A stretch of DNA of 34,756 bases from NCBI RefSeq assembly GCF_022271435.1, contig NZ_JAFIQY010000065.1:1-34756 (forward strand). The letters run 5' to 3'. The translations under genes were made by a program, and so were the position numbers. This document shows positions 17,713-24,717 of this stretch, piece by piece (within the stretch, counting starts at the first letter, position 1; each line of letters begins with the position of its first letter). The notes under the pieces are model-generated. The model ran no database searches and had not been told where the DNA came from. It saw only the letters and a list, made by a program, of their open reading frames with translations. This DNA comes from Streptomyces monomycini (GTDB lineage Bacteria > Actinomycetota > Actinomycetes > Streptomycetales > Streptomycetaceae).

Positions 17713-18255
17713 ATGTCCCGCCAGGTAGCCCTGCTCCGCGGCATCAACGTCGGAGGCCACAAGAAGTTCCCCATGGCGCAGCAGCGCGAGCTGTTCGCTT
17801 CGCTGGGCCACACGGACGTGACGGTTCTCCTGCAGACCGGCAACATCGTCTTCGCCGACCCGGGCACGCCGCCCGCTGAGACCGCCCGCCGCATCGAGGC
17901 GCGGATCGCCGACGACCTGGGTTTTCCCGTCCCGGTGATGGTCCGCACGCGCGACGAACTGGCCGCCACCGTCGCGGCCAATCCGTTCCCGGAGGCGGAG
18001 GCGGAGCCGAAGACCCTGCATGTGACGTTTCTGTCCGGCATACCCGCCGACGTGGCCCCGCTGGCGGCGCTGGATTCCGGCGCCTACGCCCCGGACCGGC
18101 TGCGACTGATCGGCCGCGAACTGTACCTGTGGTGCCCGGGCGGAATCGGCCGCTCCAGGCTCGCCGAGGCCGTGTCCCGCGCCCGGCTCGGCGTGATGGC
18201 CACGGCCCGCAACTGGAACACGGTGACCAGGCTGCTGGCCTTGGCCGACGCCTGA
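17713..18255 (+). CDS. DUF1697 family protein
   Basis: A 180-residue protein of the DUF1697 family, whose molecular function is not established. The family signature is clear: it begins RQVALLRGINVGGHKKFPM, then TDVTVLLQTGNIVFAD, and ends with RNWNTVTRLLALA. No signal peptide or membrane segment is present, so it is cytoplasmic. ATG at 17713 gives the standard family start; the ribosome site is weak (GAAAGA about 13 nt upstream). It follows ogt on the same strand after 133 bp, with no obvious terminator between, so co-transcription is possible. Confidence 0.9.
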   Translation: MSRQVALLRGINVGGHKKFPMAQQRELFASLGHTDVTVLLQTGNIVFADPGTPPAETARRIEARIADDLGFPVPVMVRTRDELAATVAANPFPEAEAEPKTLHVTFLSGIPADVAPLAALDSGAYAPDRLRLIGRELYLWCPGGIGRSRLAEAVSRARLGVMATARNWNTVTRLLALADA

Positions 18256-18274
18256 ACGGCCCGGCGCGGCGGGC

Positions 18275-18334
18275 GCTCAGTGGAGGGACGCATCGGCCGG
18301 GCCCGCTCAGTGGAGGGAGGTATCGGCCGGACCC
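18275..18334 (-). repeat. Duplicated 3' end of the DUF1349 gene (30-bp period)
   Basis: Two adjacent 30-bp copies (18275-18304 and 18305-18334) differ at only four or so positions. The right copy encodes the last residues Gly-Pro-Ala-Asp-Thr-Ser-Leu-His and TGA of the DUF1349 gene. The left copy repeats Gly-Pro-Ala-Asp-Ala-Ser-Leu-His-stop in the same frame. Confidence 0.9.
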
Positions 18335-18906
18335 GTGGCGAAGCGGGTGAACCGCACCCGCAGACCGGCCCGCTGCGGCGCGCAGCAGAACGGCCCGGCG
18401 GTCGCCTTCGCCTCCGGGTCGAGGGGCGCCAGCCGCACCATGCGCCACGGCTCCTGTTCACGCCGCGCCCGTACGGTCAGCGCGTCACCGCTGCGGCTCA
18501 CGCGCACCGTGACCTCGTGCCCCGCCCAGGACGGTACGGGCGCCAGCGACCAGTCCGACCACTCACGGGTGACCACCGCGCCCAGCTGGGGCGCGCCGTC
18601 GCTCATTTCCACCCCCGCCTTGATCCAGGTGCGGTCGTCCACCCGCACCATCACCCCGGCCTGGTCGTACAGTTCGTCGAAGGCGGCGATGAAGGAGACT
18701 TCGACGGCCGAGTCCGCGGGGAAGGCCGTCAGCAGTGCGTGGCCGGTGTCCCGGGCGAAGCCATAACTGGTCCGCCGCCAGAAGTCACTCCCTTCGGCGG
18801 CTGTGACGACCAGCGTGCCGCCGCCCGTCGCCGCCGGCTCCCGCACCGCTTCGGGCGGTGGGTTCAGCCACCGCGCCGCGTCCGTGTCCCAGCCGATGTC
18901 CGCCAT
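18307..18906 (-). CDS. DUF1349 family protein (concanavalin A-like fold)
   Basis: A 199-residue cytoplasmic protein of the DUF1349 family, predicted to adopt a concanavalin A-like beta-sandwich. Typical motifs are SDFWRRTSYGFARDTGHALL, DQAGVMVRVDDRTWIKAGVE and TREWSDWSLAPV. Members are often called regulation-of-arabinolysis-like, but no activity is proven. ATG at 18906 follows a GGGAGGGG ribosome site. The gene is convergent with the DUF1697 gene and its last ten codons, including the stop, are duplicated directly downstream in frame. Confidence 0.88.
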   Translation of the reverse strand: MADIGWDTDAARWLNPPPEAVREPAATGGGTLVVTAAEGSDFWRRTSYGFARDTGHALLTAFPADSAVEVSFIAAFDELYDQAGVMVRVDDRTWIKAGVEMSDGAPQLGAVVTREWSDWSLAPVPSWAGHEVTVRVSRSGDALTVRARREQEPWRMVRLAPLDPEAKATAGPFCCAPQRAGLRVRFTRFATGPADTSLH

Positions 18907-18999
18907 GCGCAGCGCCCCTCCCGGATTTCCGCGCGTCGTGGTGATCGGCTCACGCCAACCGGCGCTGCCCTCAGCCGTGACGGGTTGTCAGCGGCGGGG

Positions 19000-19638
19000 T
19001 CAGCCGTGTCCGTTCCAGGCCGGGCGGTCGGGATCGTCCGCCTTCACGACGACATCGGCGGCCTCCTCGGGCCGCACCTCCACCTCGTACCGCGCGAAGG
19101 CGGGCAGCGTCCACCGCTCGTCCTGCGGAGTGCGGCGGGCCAGCGCGGCGGACGACAGCTTCAGATGGACCGACAGGTCGAAGGGGAACCAGTGGCCGAA
19201 CAGCAGCGGACCGTGCAGAAGCAGTACGCCGCCCGGCGGCAGTTCGGCATACGGGCTGCGCGTGGCCCGGTCCGTCCGAGGGTCCCACAGATCCGGCAGC
19301 ACCCGCCCCGTGCCGCCCGGGTCGAGTGGTGTGAGCACCTCCCGCCAGAGCGCCTGCCGGTCGAACCACGTGTCGTAATACGCGTCGGGGTCTTCCTTCC
19401 CGTACTCCAGGCGCAGGGAGGCGGGCCGCAGGAAGCCGTCGGCCGCGACGACGTGTACGGGCCTGCCGCGCAGCCGCAGCGCTTCGGCGAGCCGTCCGGC
19501 AACGCCGGCCGGGCGGGCGGCCGGCGCCCCGTCGACGGCGACACGCAGCCATGGCCCGCCGTCCGCCGACGCCGTCGCACCGATGCGCTCGGCGAGCGCG
19601 TCCGTCAGCCGGTCCCAGGTGATCGCTTCGAGCCGCAC
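19000..19638 (-). CDS. Uridine-kinase-like protein lacking the P-loop
   Basis: A 212-residue protein aligned by eye with the uridine/phosphoribulokinase-type NTPases. After the first strand (LRVAVDGAP at 31-39) the expected G-x4-GK-T/S Walker A is replaced by APAARPAG, with no lysine, so nucleotide binding in the usual way is unlikely. Later segments are kept: VHVVAADGFLRPASLRLEYG, DAYYDTWFD, LWDPRTDRATR and LPPGGVLLLHGPLLFG. GTG at 19638 is preferred over ATG at 19677 because the protein then starts at the conserved region. A CACAAT -10-like box 6 nt upstream suggests a leaderless mRNA. It is divergent from the gene at 19712 with 73 bp between. The function is unknown; a non-catalytic role is possible. 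Confidence 0.8.
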   Translation of the reverse strand: MRLEAITWDRLTDALAERIGATASADGGPWLRVAVDGAPAARPAGVAGRLAEALRLRGRPVHVVAADGFLRPASLRLEYGKEDPDAYYDTWFDRQALWREVLTPLDPGGTGRVLPDLWDPRTDRATRSPYAELPPGGVLLLHGPLLFGHWFPFDLSVHLKLSSAALARRTPQDERWTLPAFARYEVEVRPEEAADVVVKADDPDRPAWNGHG

Positions 19639-19711
19639 TTCTTCATTGTGCCGGGCGCGGCGGGCGGGCGAGCACACCGGTTAGGGTTGCCGGTCGAGCC
19701 AGGGGTGAAGG

Positions 19712-21676
19712 GTGAGGCGTGTGGGGGAAGCGGTCACGGACGGGCAGAGGTGGCTGCGGGTTCCGGTCGGCCCGGAGGCGCCGCAGTGGTCCACCCGGGT
19801 CAGGGCCGCGCGCGTCCTGTTCGTGGTGCACAACGTCACTTCCGCCACCCGGCTCCTGGACGTGCTCCCTCTGTTCGACGCCGACCCGCGCGTCCAGTGC
19901 CTGGCCACCTGTACGGGTTCCTCGCCGTATCTGCACGGCGTACCGGAACTGCTGGCGGACGCCGGGCTGCCGGTCCTGCCCTGGGAGCAGGCCGTGGAGA
20001 CCCCGGTGGACCTGGCGGTCAGCGCGAGCTACGGCGGTGAACTGCACCTCATCAGAGGGAAGTTGGCCATCCTGTCGCACGGCATCGGCTACAATAAGAG
20101 GCTCCCCACACCGGACACCGGACACCGGACACCGGACACCGGACACCGGACACCGGACACCGGACACCGGACACCGGACACCGGGAGCCGGGGCCGGAGG
20201 GGGGATGCCGGGCGAGCGCCGGTTTTCGGGCTCTCACCGGAGTGGCTGCTGCGGGACGGTGTGCCCGTCGCGACGGCGACCGTCCTGTCCCACCCCGAGC
20301 AGCTCGCACGCCTCCGCCACGCCTGCCCGCCCGCTGCCCGTACCGCCGTCCTGGCCGGTGACCCCTGCTTCGACCGCCTGCTGGCCGCGCTCCCCCACCG
20401 GGACAGCTTCCGCCGCGCCCTCGGCGTGTCCGCCGGCCAGCGCCTCGTCGTCGTCAACTCCACCTGGGGGCCGCGTTCCCTGTTCGGCGATGCCGACGAC
20501 GTCTTCCCCCGGCTCCTGGAGAGCCTCACCCGCGAACTGCCCGTCGACTCCCACCGCTGCTGCGCCGTCCTGCATCCGAACATCTGGCACGGTCACGGCC
20601 CTGGTCAGGTACGTGCCTGGCTGCGCCGTGCCGAGCAGGCCGGGCTGACCGTCGTCCCGCCGCTCGGGCCGTGGCGGCAGGTCCTGGCCGCCGCCGACGC
20701 CGTCATAGGCGATCACGGCAGCGTGACGTACTACGCGGCCGCCCTCGGCACGCCCGTCCTGCTCGGCGCCTTTCCGGAGGCAGACCTCGACCCGGCGTCG
20801 CCCGTCGCCGAACTGGGCCGCACGGCTCCCCGGCTCCACCCGTACGAACCGCTCCTCCCCCAGCTCGACGAGCTGCTGGCCCGCCACCGCCCCGACCGTT
20901 ACGCCCAGCTCACCGCCCTGGCCAGTTCCTCTCCGGGCGGCTCGGCCGCTCTGCTCCGGCGCACGTTCTACGGCCTCATCGGCCTCGCCGAGCCCGGCAC
21001 TCCGGCTTACCTGCCGCGGCTGCTCGATCCCTCGTACGGTGGTCTGCCCTCCGACATCCCGCCCGCCTCTCCGCTCCTGGCCCCCCTCCAGGTCCTGACC
21101 CACCTGCGCGACCACCGCCCCGCCGCGCATCCCGAGATAGCCGTCACCCGCCATGCGGAAGGCGTCGGCGCGGCAACGTACCCACCTCCGGCCCCGAGCC
21201 CGGAGCCGACCACGGCCCCGGCCTCACCTCCGCCTGCCGCCCCCACCGCATCCCACGCCTCTCCCCACGCCACCTCACACACCCCTGCGCACCCCGGCGC
21301 CCACACCGCCGTCCATGAGGACGTCCCGGACGCCACCCGGCTCGCCCTCGCCGACCTGGTGCTCCACGACTCCCGGCCCGAACCCGCGGCGTGGACGCAG
21401 GAGGCGATGCGACGTCACCGGCACTGCGCCATGGCCGCGTGTGTCACCGCGCCGGACACCTGCCTCGTACGCATTCCGGACGGGCGTCTGGTCACCCTCA
21501 CCGCGGCGCCCGGCGCGGACGGCCACCTCGACCTGTGCGATCCAGCCGTCTACGCCTCGGCCCTCTACGCCTGGTACGAGCGCGGAAAGCCCGTCGAGGA
21601 ACTTCTCGACGGCCTGGTCGTGGTCACGGGCGGCACCGGCCACCACGTGCAGGTCACGATCACTCCTCCTCGCTGA
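19712..21676 (+). CDS. Large GT-B-like protein with in-frame heptanucleotide tract
   Basis: A 654-residue protein I cannot name with certainty. The first ~470 residues look like a GT-B glycosyl- or glycerophosphotransferase: VLFVVHNVTSATRLLD near the N-terminus, ILSHGIGYNK near 120, VNSTWGPRS, and IGDHGSVTYYAAALGTPVLL near 330, which resembles the donor site of CDP-glycerol transferases. Residues ~490-533 are a Pro/Ala/His-rich linker, followed by a small C-terminal domain (~535-654). Between the two GT-B halves, residues 133-158 are coded by eleven 7-bp repeats and read TPDTGHR in cycles. GTG at 19712 has an AAGG/AGGGG ribosome region. Loss or gain of one 7-bp copy would shift the frame. Its stop overlaps the end of the convergent NB-ARC gene by 17 bp. 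Confidence 0.8.
   Translation: MRRVGEAVTDGQRWLRVPVGPEAPQWSTRVRAARVLFVVHNVTSATRLLDVLPLFDADPRVQCLATCTGSSPYLHGVPELLADAGLPVLPWEQAVETPVDLAVSASYGGELHLIRGKLAILSHGIGYNKRLPTPDTGHRTPDTGHRTPDTGHRTPDTGSRGRRGDAGRAPVFGLSPEWLLRDGVPVATATVLSHPEQLARLRHACPPAARTAVLAGDPCFDRLLAALPHRDSFRRALGVSAGQRLVVVNSTWGPRSLFGDADDVFPRLLESLTRELPVDSHRCCAVLHPNIWHGHGPGQVRAWLRRAEQAGLTVVPPLGPWRQVLAAADAVIGDHGSVTYYAAALGTPVLLGAFPEADLDPASPVAELGRTAPRLHPYEPLLPQLDELLARHRPDRYAQLTALASSSPGGSAALLRRTFYGLIGLAEPGTPAYLPRLLDPSYGGLPSDIPPASPLLAPLQVLTHLRDHRPAAHPEIAVTRHAEGVGAATYPPPAPSPEPTTAPASPPPAAPTASHASPHATSHTPAHPGAHTAVHEDVPDATRLALADLVLHDSRPEPAAWTQEAMRRHRHCAMAACVTAPDTCLVRIPDGRLVTLTAAPGADGHLDLCDPAVYASALYAWYERGKPVEELLDGLVVVTGGTGHHVQVTITPPR
20108..20184 (+). 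repeat. Heptanucleotide tract inside a coding region, 11 copies of ACACCGG
   Basis: Eleven perfect copies of ACACCGG (77 bp) lie inside the open frame. Because 7 is not a multiple of 3, each copy change shifts the frame. With one copy fewer, translation continues in a wrong frame to a stop near 20648. With one copy more, it meets TGA at 20359. The array therefore has the structure of a phase-variation switch, currently in the ON length. Confidence 0.95.
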
Positions 21677-24074
21677 CCTCCCCCTCCGGAGACACCCTCC
21701 GCCGGGCCGCCTCCACCCCGTCGAGCCGTGCCCGTACGGCACCGGTCCTGGGTGATCCCGTTCTCTCGTGGCAGTCGAGCGCTGCTCGCAGACACCGGAT
21801 CTCACCCGCCGCGTCCCCGGCCAAGGCGGCCCGGTCGGCGCGCAGCTCCGCCAGATCCGCCTGCTGGACGACCGAGCCTTCCGCCGCCATGACCGAAGCA
21901 GCGCGCCCGAGCGGCTCGTCCGCCTCCTCCGCACGTCCGGCGTCGAGCAGGGTCCGTCCGAGGCTCATCAGCACCCTGGCCTCGTTGTACGGGTCGGGCA
22001 GCGCGCGTATCAGCTCCTGCGCGTGCCGCAGCTGAACGACCGCTTCCTCGTAGCGGCCCATGCCCTGGAGCGACCGTCCGAGGTGGTGTTCGAGCAGGGC
22101 CAGCGCACGCGGGTCGCCGACCTGCCGCGCCAGGCGCCTGGCCGACCGGAAGCACTCGGCGGCCTCGCCCCACCGTTCCTGCCGCAGGTGCAGCAGTCCC
22201 AGGGACTCCACCGCCGTCGCCTCACCCCGCACGTGTCCGGCCCGCCGGTCCGCCGCGGCCGCCTCCGCGAACTGCGCCCGCGCCTGGCCGTACTCCGCCA
22301 GTCCCAGATGGGCGAAGCCGAGCTGGGCGCGCATCCGCCCTTCGGCCTCGGAGCACTCCTCCGCGCACCGGACGGCGGCCTCGACGCCGAGCCGGTGGGT
22401 GGAGACCCACTGCTGGTGGTAGCCGAGCCGTAGGTGCAGTCCCCACATGGCCTCGCACAACTGCCACGTCAGGTCGTCGAGTCCGTGGTCGTCAGCGGCC
22501 CGGACCGCCTCCGCCAGATTCTCCCGTTCGTCCCGCAGCCAGGCCAGCGCGCTGATGCCGTCCTCGTAGGCCGCGGGCCGGCCCGCCAGCCGTGTGTACG
22601 CGGGCCCCAGGTGCCAGCGGCCGGGCAGCACGCACGCGTCGGCCGCGGCCGCGGCCCGCAGGTACCAGAGCAGCGTACGGCGGACGGCTGCCGCGGCCCC
22701 CGCGATGCCGTCCTGGGTCAGCGCACGCTGTTGCGCGTACTGCCGCCACAGGTCGTGAAACCGGTAACGCGCCTGGCCAGAAGCGTCGATCCGGCCCTCG
22801 GGCCCGGCTTCCGTCGCGCGCTCCGCGCCGGTCGCGTCCTCCAGCAGCCGCGCGTCGGCGAGTTCGGCGAGCAGAGGGCCCGCCGCGTCCTCGGGTATCC
22901 CTGCGGCCGCCGCGGCGGCGCCCGGCGTCACATGCCGCCACGGTCGCAGACTCGTCAGCCGGAACAGCCGGGCCGCGGCCTCCGAGAGATGCCCGTACGA
23001 GGCGTCCATCGCGCCGCGCATCGGCTCGTCCGGCGCGGTGCCTGGGGTGGTGGCCGGTGCGGCGGCTGGAAAGGTGGCTGGGGTGGCGGCCGGTGCGGTG
23101 GGGGCAGCTGCGGAGTCCGGGGAGGCGGACGGTGTGGCGTCGGCCGCCGTGTCCCCTCCGTAGGGGGCTCGCGCTGCCTCGTCGTCCCCGTCGTCGCCGC
23201 TCGTGCTCATCTCGCGCTCCAGCAGTTCCCAGTCCGGCTGTCGCCGGCCGGCGGCGCGTGCCCCGATCGCGCACAGCGCGAGCGGCATGCCGCCGCACCG
23301 CCGCGCCACCGCCTCGACACCCGGGCCCGTACCGCCCAGACGGGCGAGCAGCCCCACCGCGTCGGGGGTGCGCAGCGGTCCGAGCCGTACGGTGTGCGCG
23401 CCGTACTCGATCACGAGGCGGCCGAGGTCGGCCCGGCTGGTCACGATCGTCAGGGAGCCCGGTGCCGCGGCGAGCAACGGCCGCACCTGCGCGGCGGAAT
23501 GCGCGTCGTCCAGCACCGTGAGGATGCGCCGGTCCGCCGTCACGCTGCGGAACGTGCTCTCCTGGGCGTCGGGGTCCGCCGGTATCCAGTCCCGGTGGAC
23601 CCCGAGGTCCCGCAGGAAGCGCGACAGCACGTCGGACGGCGCGGCAGCGGTCGTGGCGGACGCCCCGCGCAGGTCCGCGTACAGCTCGCCCTGCCCGAAT
23701 CGTCCGCGCAGCGCGGCGGCCAGGCGCAGGGCGGTGGCCGACTTGCCCACGCCGCCCGGCCCCCACAGGACGACCACGAGTGGAGCTCCGACGTCCCCCG
23801 CACCGTCGGCGTCACTCCTCGGCGACGCCTCGTCCAGTAAGCGCGTCACCTCGGCCAGTACGGCGTCACGGTCGACGAAATGGCGGGTTCCGGGAGGCAG
23901 CGTACGAGGCACCGGTGCGCCCGGCATGATCGCCGGGGCGGTCTCCTGGATCGTCACCGTGCCGATCGTCCGGGCCTGTACGACGGCTCCGTACACCGTC
24001 CCGCCGCTGATCTCGTTGCGCACACCGGCGGCGGCTGGAACGGGGTCAGGGGCGCCCGGCTCCCGGTCAGCCAC
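21660..24074 (-). CDS. NB-ARC/TPR STAND ATPase (bacterial NLR-type sensor)
   Basis: An 804-residue signal-transduction ATPase. Residues 18-42 carry a short Gly/Gln motif (NEISGGTVYGAVVQA). The NB-ARC module follows: RHFVDRDAVLAEVTRLL, Walker A GPGGVGKS at 105-112, Walker B ILTVLDDAH near 186, an LTIVTSR sensor strand, GGMPLAL, and an MHD-like RYRFHDLWRQY near 435. About 60 residues of Ala/Pro/Thr low complexity (near 293-352) interrupt the ARC region. The C-terminal ~350 residues are tetratricopeptide repeats, the likely sensing part. GTG at 24074 overlaps the TGA of the upstream gene by 8 nt, with AAGGG upstream, so translation is coupled. It resembles NLR immune sensors: ligand binding by TPRs would drive oligomerisation, and the N-terminal motif would pass the signal to the partner. 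Confidence 0.9.
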   Translation of the reverse strand: MADREPGAPDPVPAAAGVRNEISGGTVYGAVVQARTIGTVTIQETAPAIMPGAPVPRTLPPGTRHFVDRDAVLAEVTRLLDEASPRSDADGAGDVGAPLVVVLWGPGGVGKSATALRLAAALRGRFGQGELYADLRGASATTAAAPSDVLSRFLRDLGVHRDWIPADPDAQESTFRSVTADRRILTVLDDAHSAAQVRPLLAAAPGSLTIVTSRADLGRLVIEYGAHTVRLGPLRTPDAVGLLARLGGTGPGVEAVARRCGGMPLALCAIGARAAGRRQPDWELLEREMSTSGDDGDDEAARAPYGGDTAADATPSASPDSAAAPTAPAATPATFPAAAPATTPGTAPDEPMRGAMDASYGHLSEAAARLFRLTSLRPWRHVTPGAAAAAAGIPEDAAGPLLAELADARLLEDATGAERATEAGPEGRIDASGQARYRFHDLWRQYAQQRALTQDGIAGAAAAVRRTLLWYLRAAAAADACVLPGRWHLGPAYTRLAGRPAAYEDGISALAWLRDERENLAEAVRAADDHGLDDLTWQLCEAMWGLHLRLGYHQQWVSTHRLGVEAAVRCAEECSEAEGRMRAQLGFAHLGLAEYGQARAQFAEAAAADRRAGHVRGEATAVESLGLLHLRQERWGEAAECFRSARRLARQVGDPRALALLEHHLGRSLQGMGRYEEAVVQLRHAQELIRALPDPYNEARVLMSLGRTLLDAGRAEEADEPLGRAASVMAAEGSVVQQADLAELRADRAALAGDAAGEIRCLRAALDCHERTGSPRTGAVRARLDGVEAARRRVSPEGEVSEEE

Positions 24075-24525
24075 GAGCGGGCCCTTCGCCGAACCCGCCG
24101 CCGCGCCGGTCCAGCCGGGTGACCACACCGGCCTGGATGGTCGTCCCGTGGTGCACTCCGCCGCTGATGGAGTTGTGCACCTCTCGCACCTCGATCCTGG
24201 TGCCCTCGTCCGGCCGCAGTTCCGCCAGCAGCCGCCGCAACTCCTCGGCTGCCGCCGGGTCGTCGCGCAGGGCCCGCCGCAGCCGCACCCGCCACTCGGC
24301 CGCCACGTCGGCCGCGCCGTCCTCGTCACCGTCGCGCTGCGCGGTCACCAGCTCCGTGCGCGACACTTCCAGCTCTCCTTCGAGCGCTTCTTCCTCACCG
24401 CCGCCCCGGCGCCGCGAGAAGAACGCCGCCACCCGTTGCCGCGCCTGCGTCCAGCCCTCGGTCACCATCTGCTGCACCAGCGCCGTCGCCCCCGCCGTCG
24501 CGAGCGCCGTCAACTCCGCGTCCAT
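24067..24525 (-). CDS. Small helical putative effector with C-terminal amyloid-like motif
   Basis: A 152-residue protein of the kind found next to bacterial NLR genes. Residues 1-39 form an amphipathic to hydrophobic helix (DAELTALATAGATALVQQMV, then a basic FFSRRR). Residues 45-105 are highly charged and helical, and residues 114-136 hold VHNSISGGVHHGTTIQAG. This last motif aligns with residues 18-34 of the adjoining NB-ARC protein (V-x-N-x-I-S-G-G-x3-G-x2-I/V-Q-A). The layout matches what has been called a Bell domain followed by a bacterial amyloid signalling sequence. In that model the amyloid fold is templated by the NLR and the helical domain then damages the membrane. ATG at 24525 has an AAGGGGGG ribosome site. 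It is the first gene of the pair. Assignment is by pattern only. Confidence 0.75.
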   Translation of the reverse strand: MDAELTALATAGATALVQQMVTEGWTQARQRVAAFFSRRRGGGEEEALEGELEVSRTELVTAQRDGDEDGAADVAAEWRVRLRRALRDDPAAAEELRRLLAELRPDEGTRIEVREVHNSISGGVHHGTTIQAGVVTRLDRRGGGFGEGPARG

Positions 24526-24717
24526 CGGTCCCCCCTTGTTCCCGCCGTACGAACCGTACGAGGTGTACGGACGGGCTCGCTGTCACGGTGCGTCGCTGCC
24601 ACGGTAGGGGAAGGTGTCCCCCGCCCGCTTCGCCCGTTCCCTCCGCTCGCCCCTCCGACTCCTACTTCTCCCAAGCTACTTGACCCCACTGACAGTCACC
24701 GTCCTCCGCCGCTTCCG

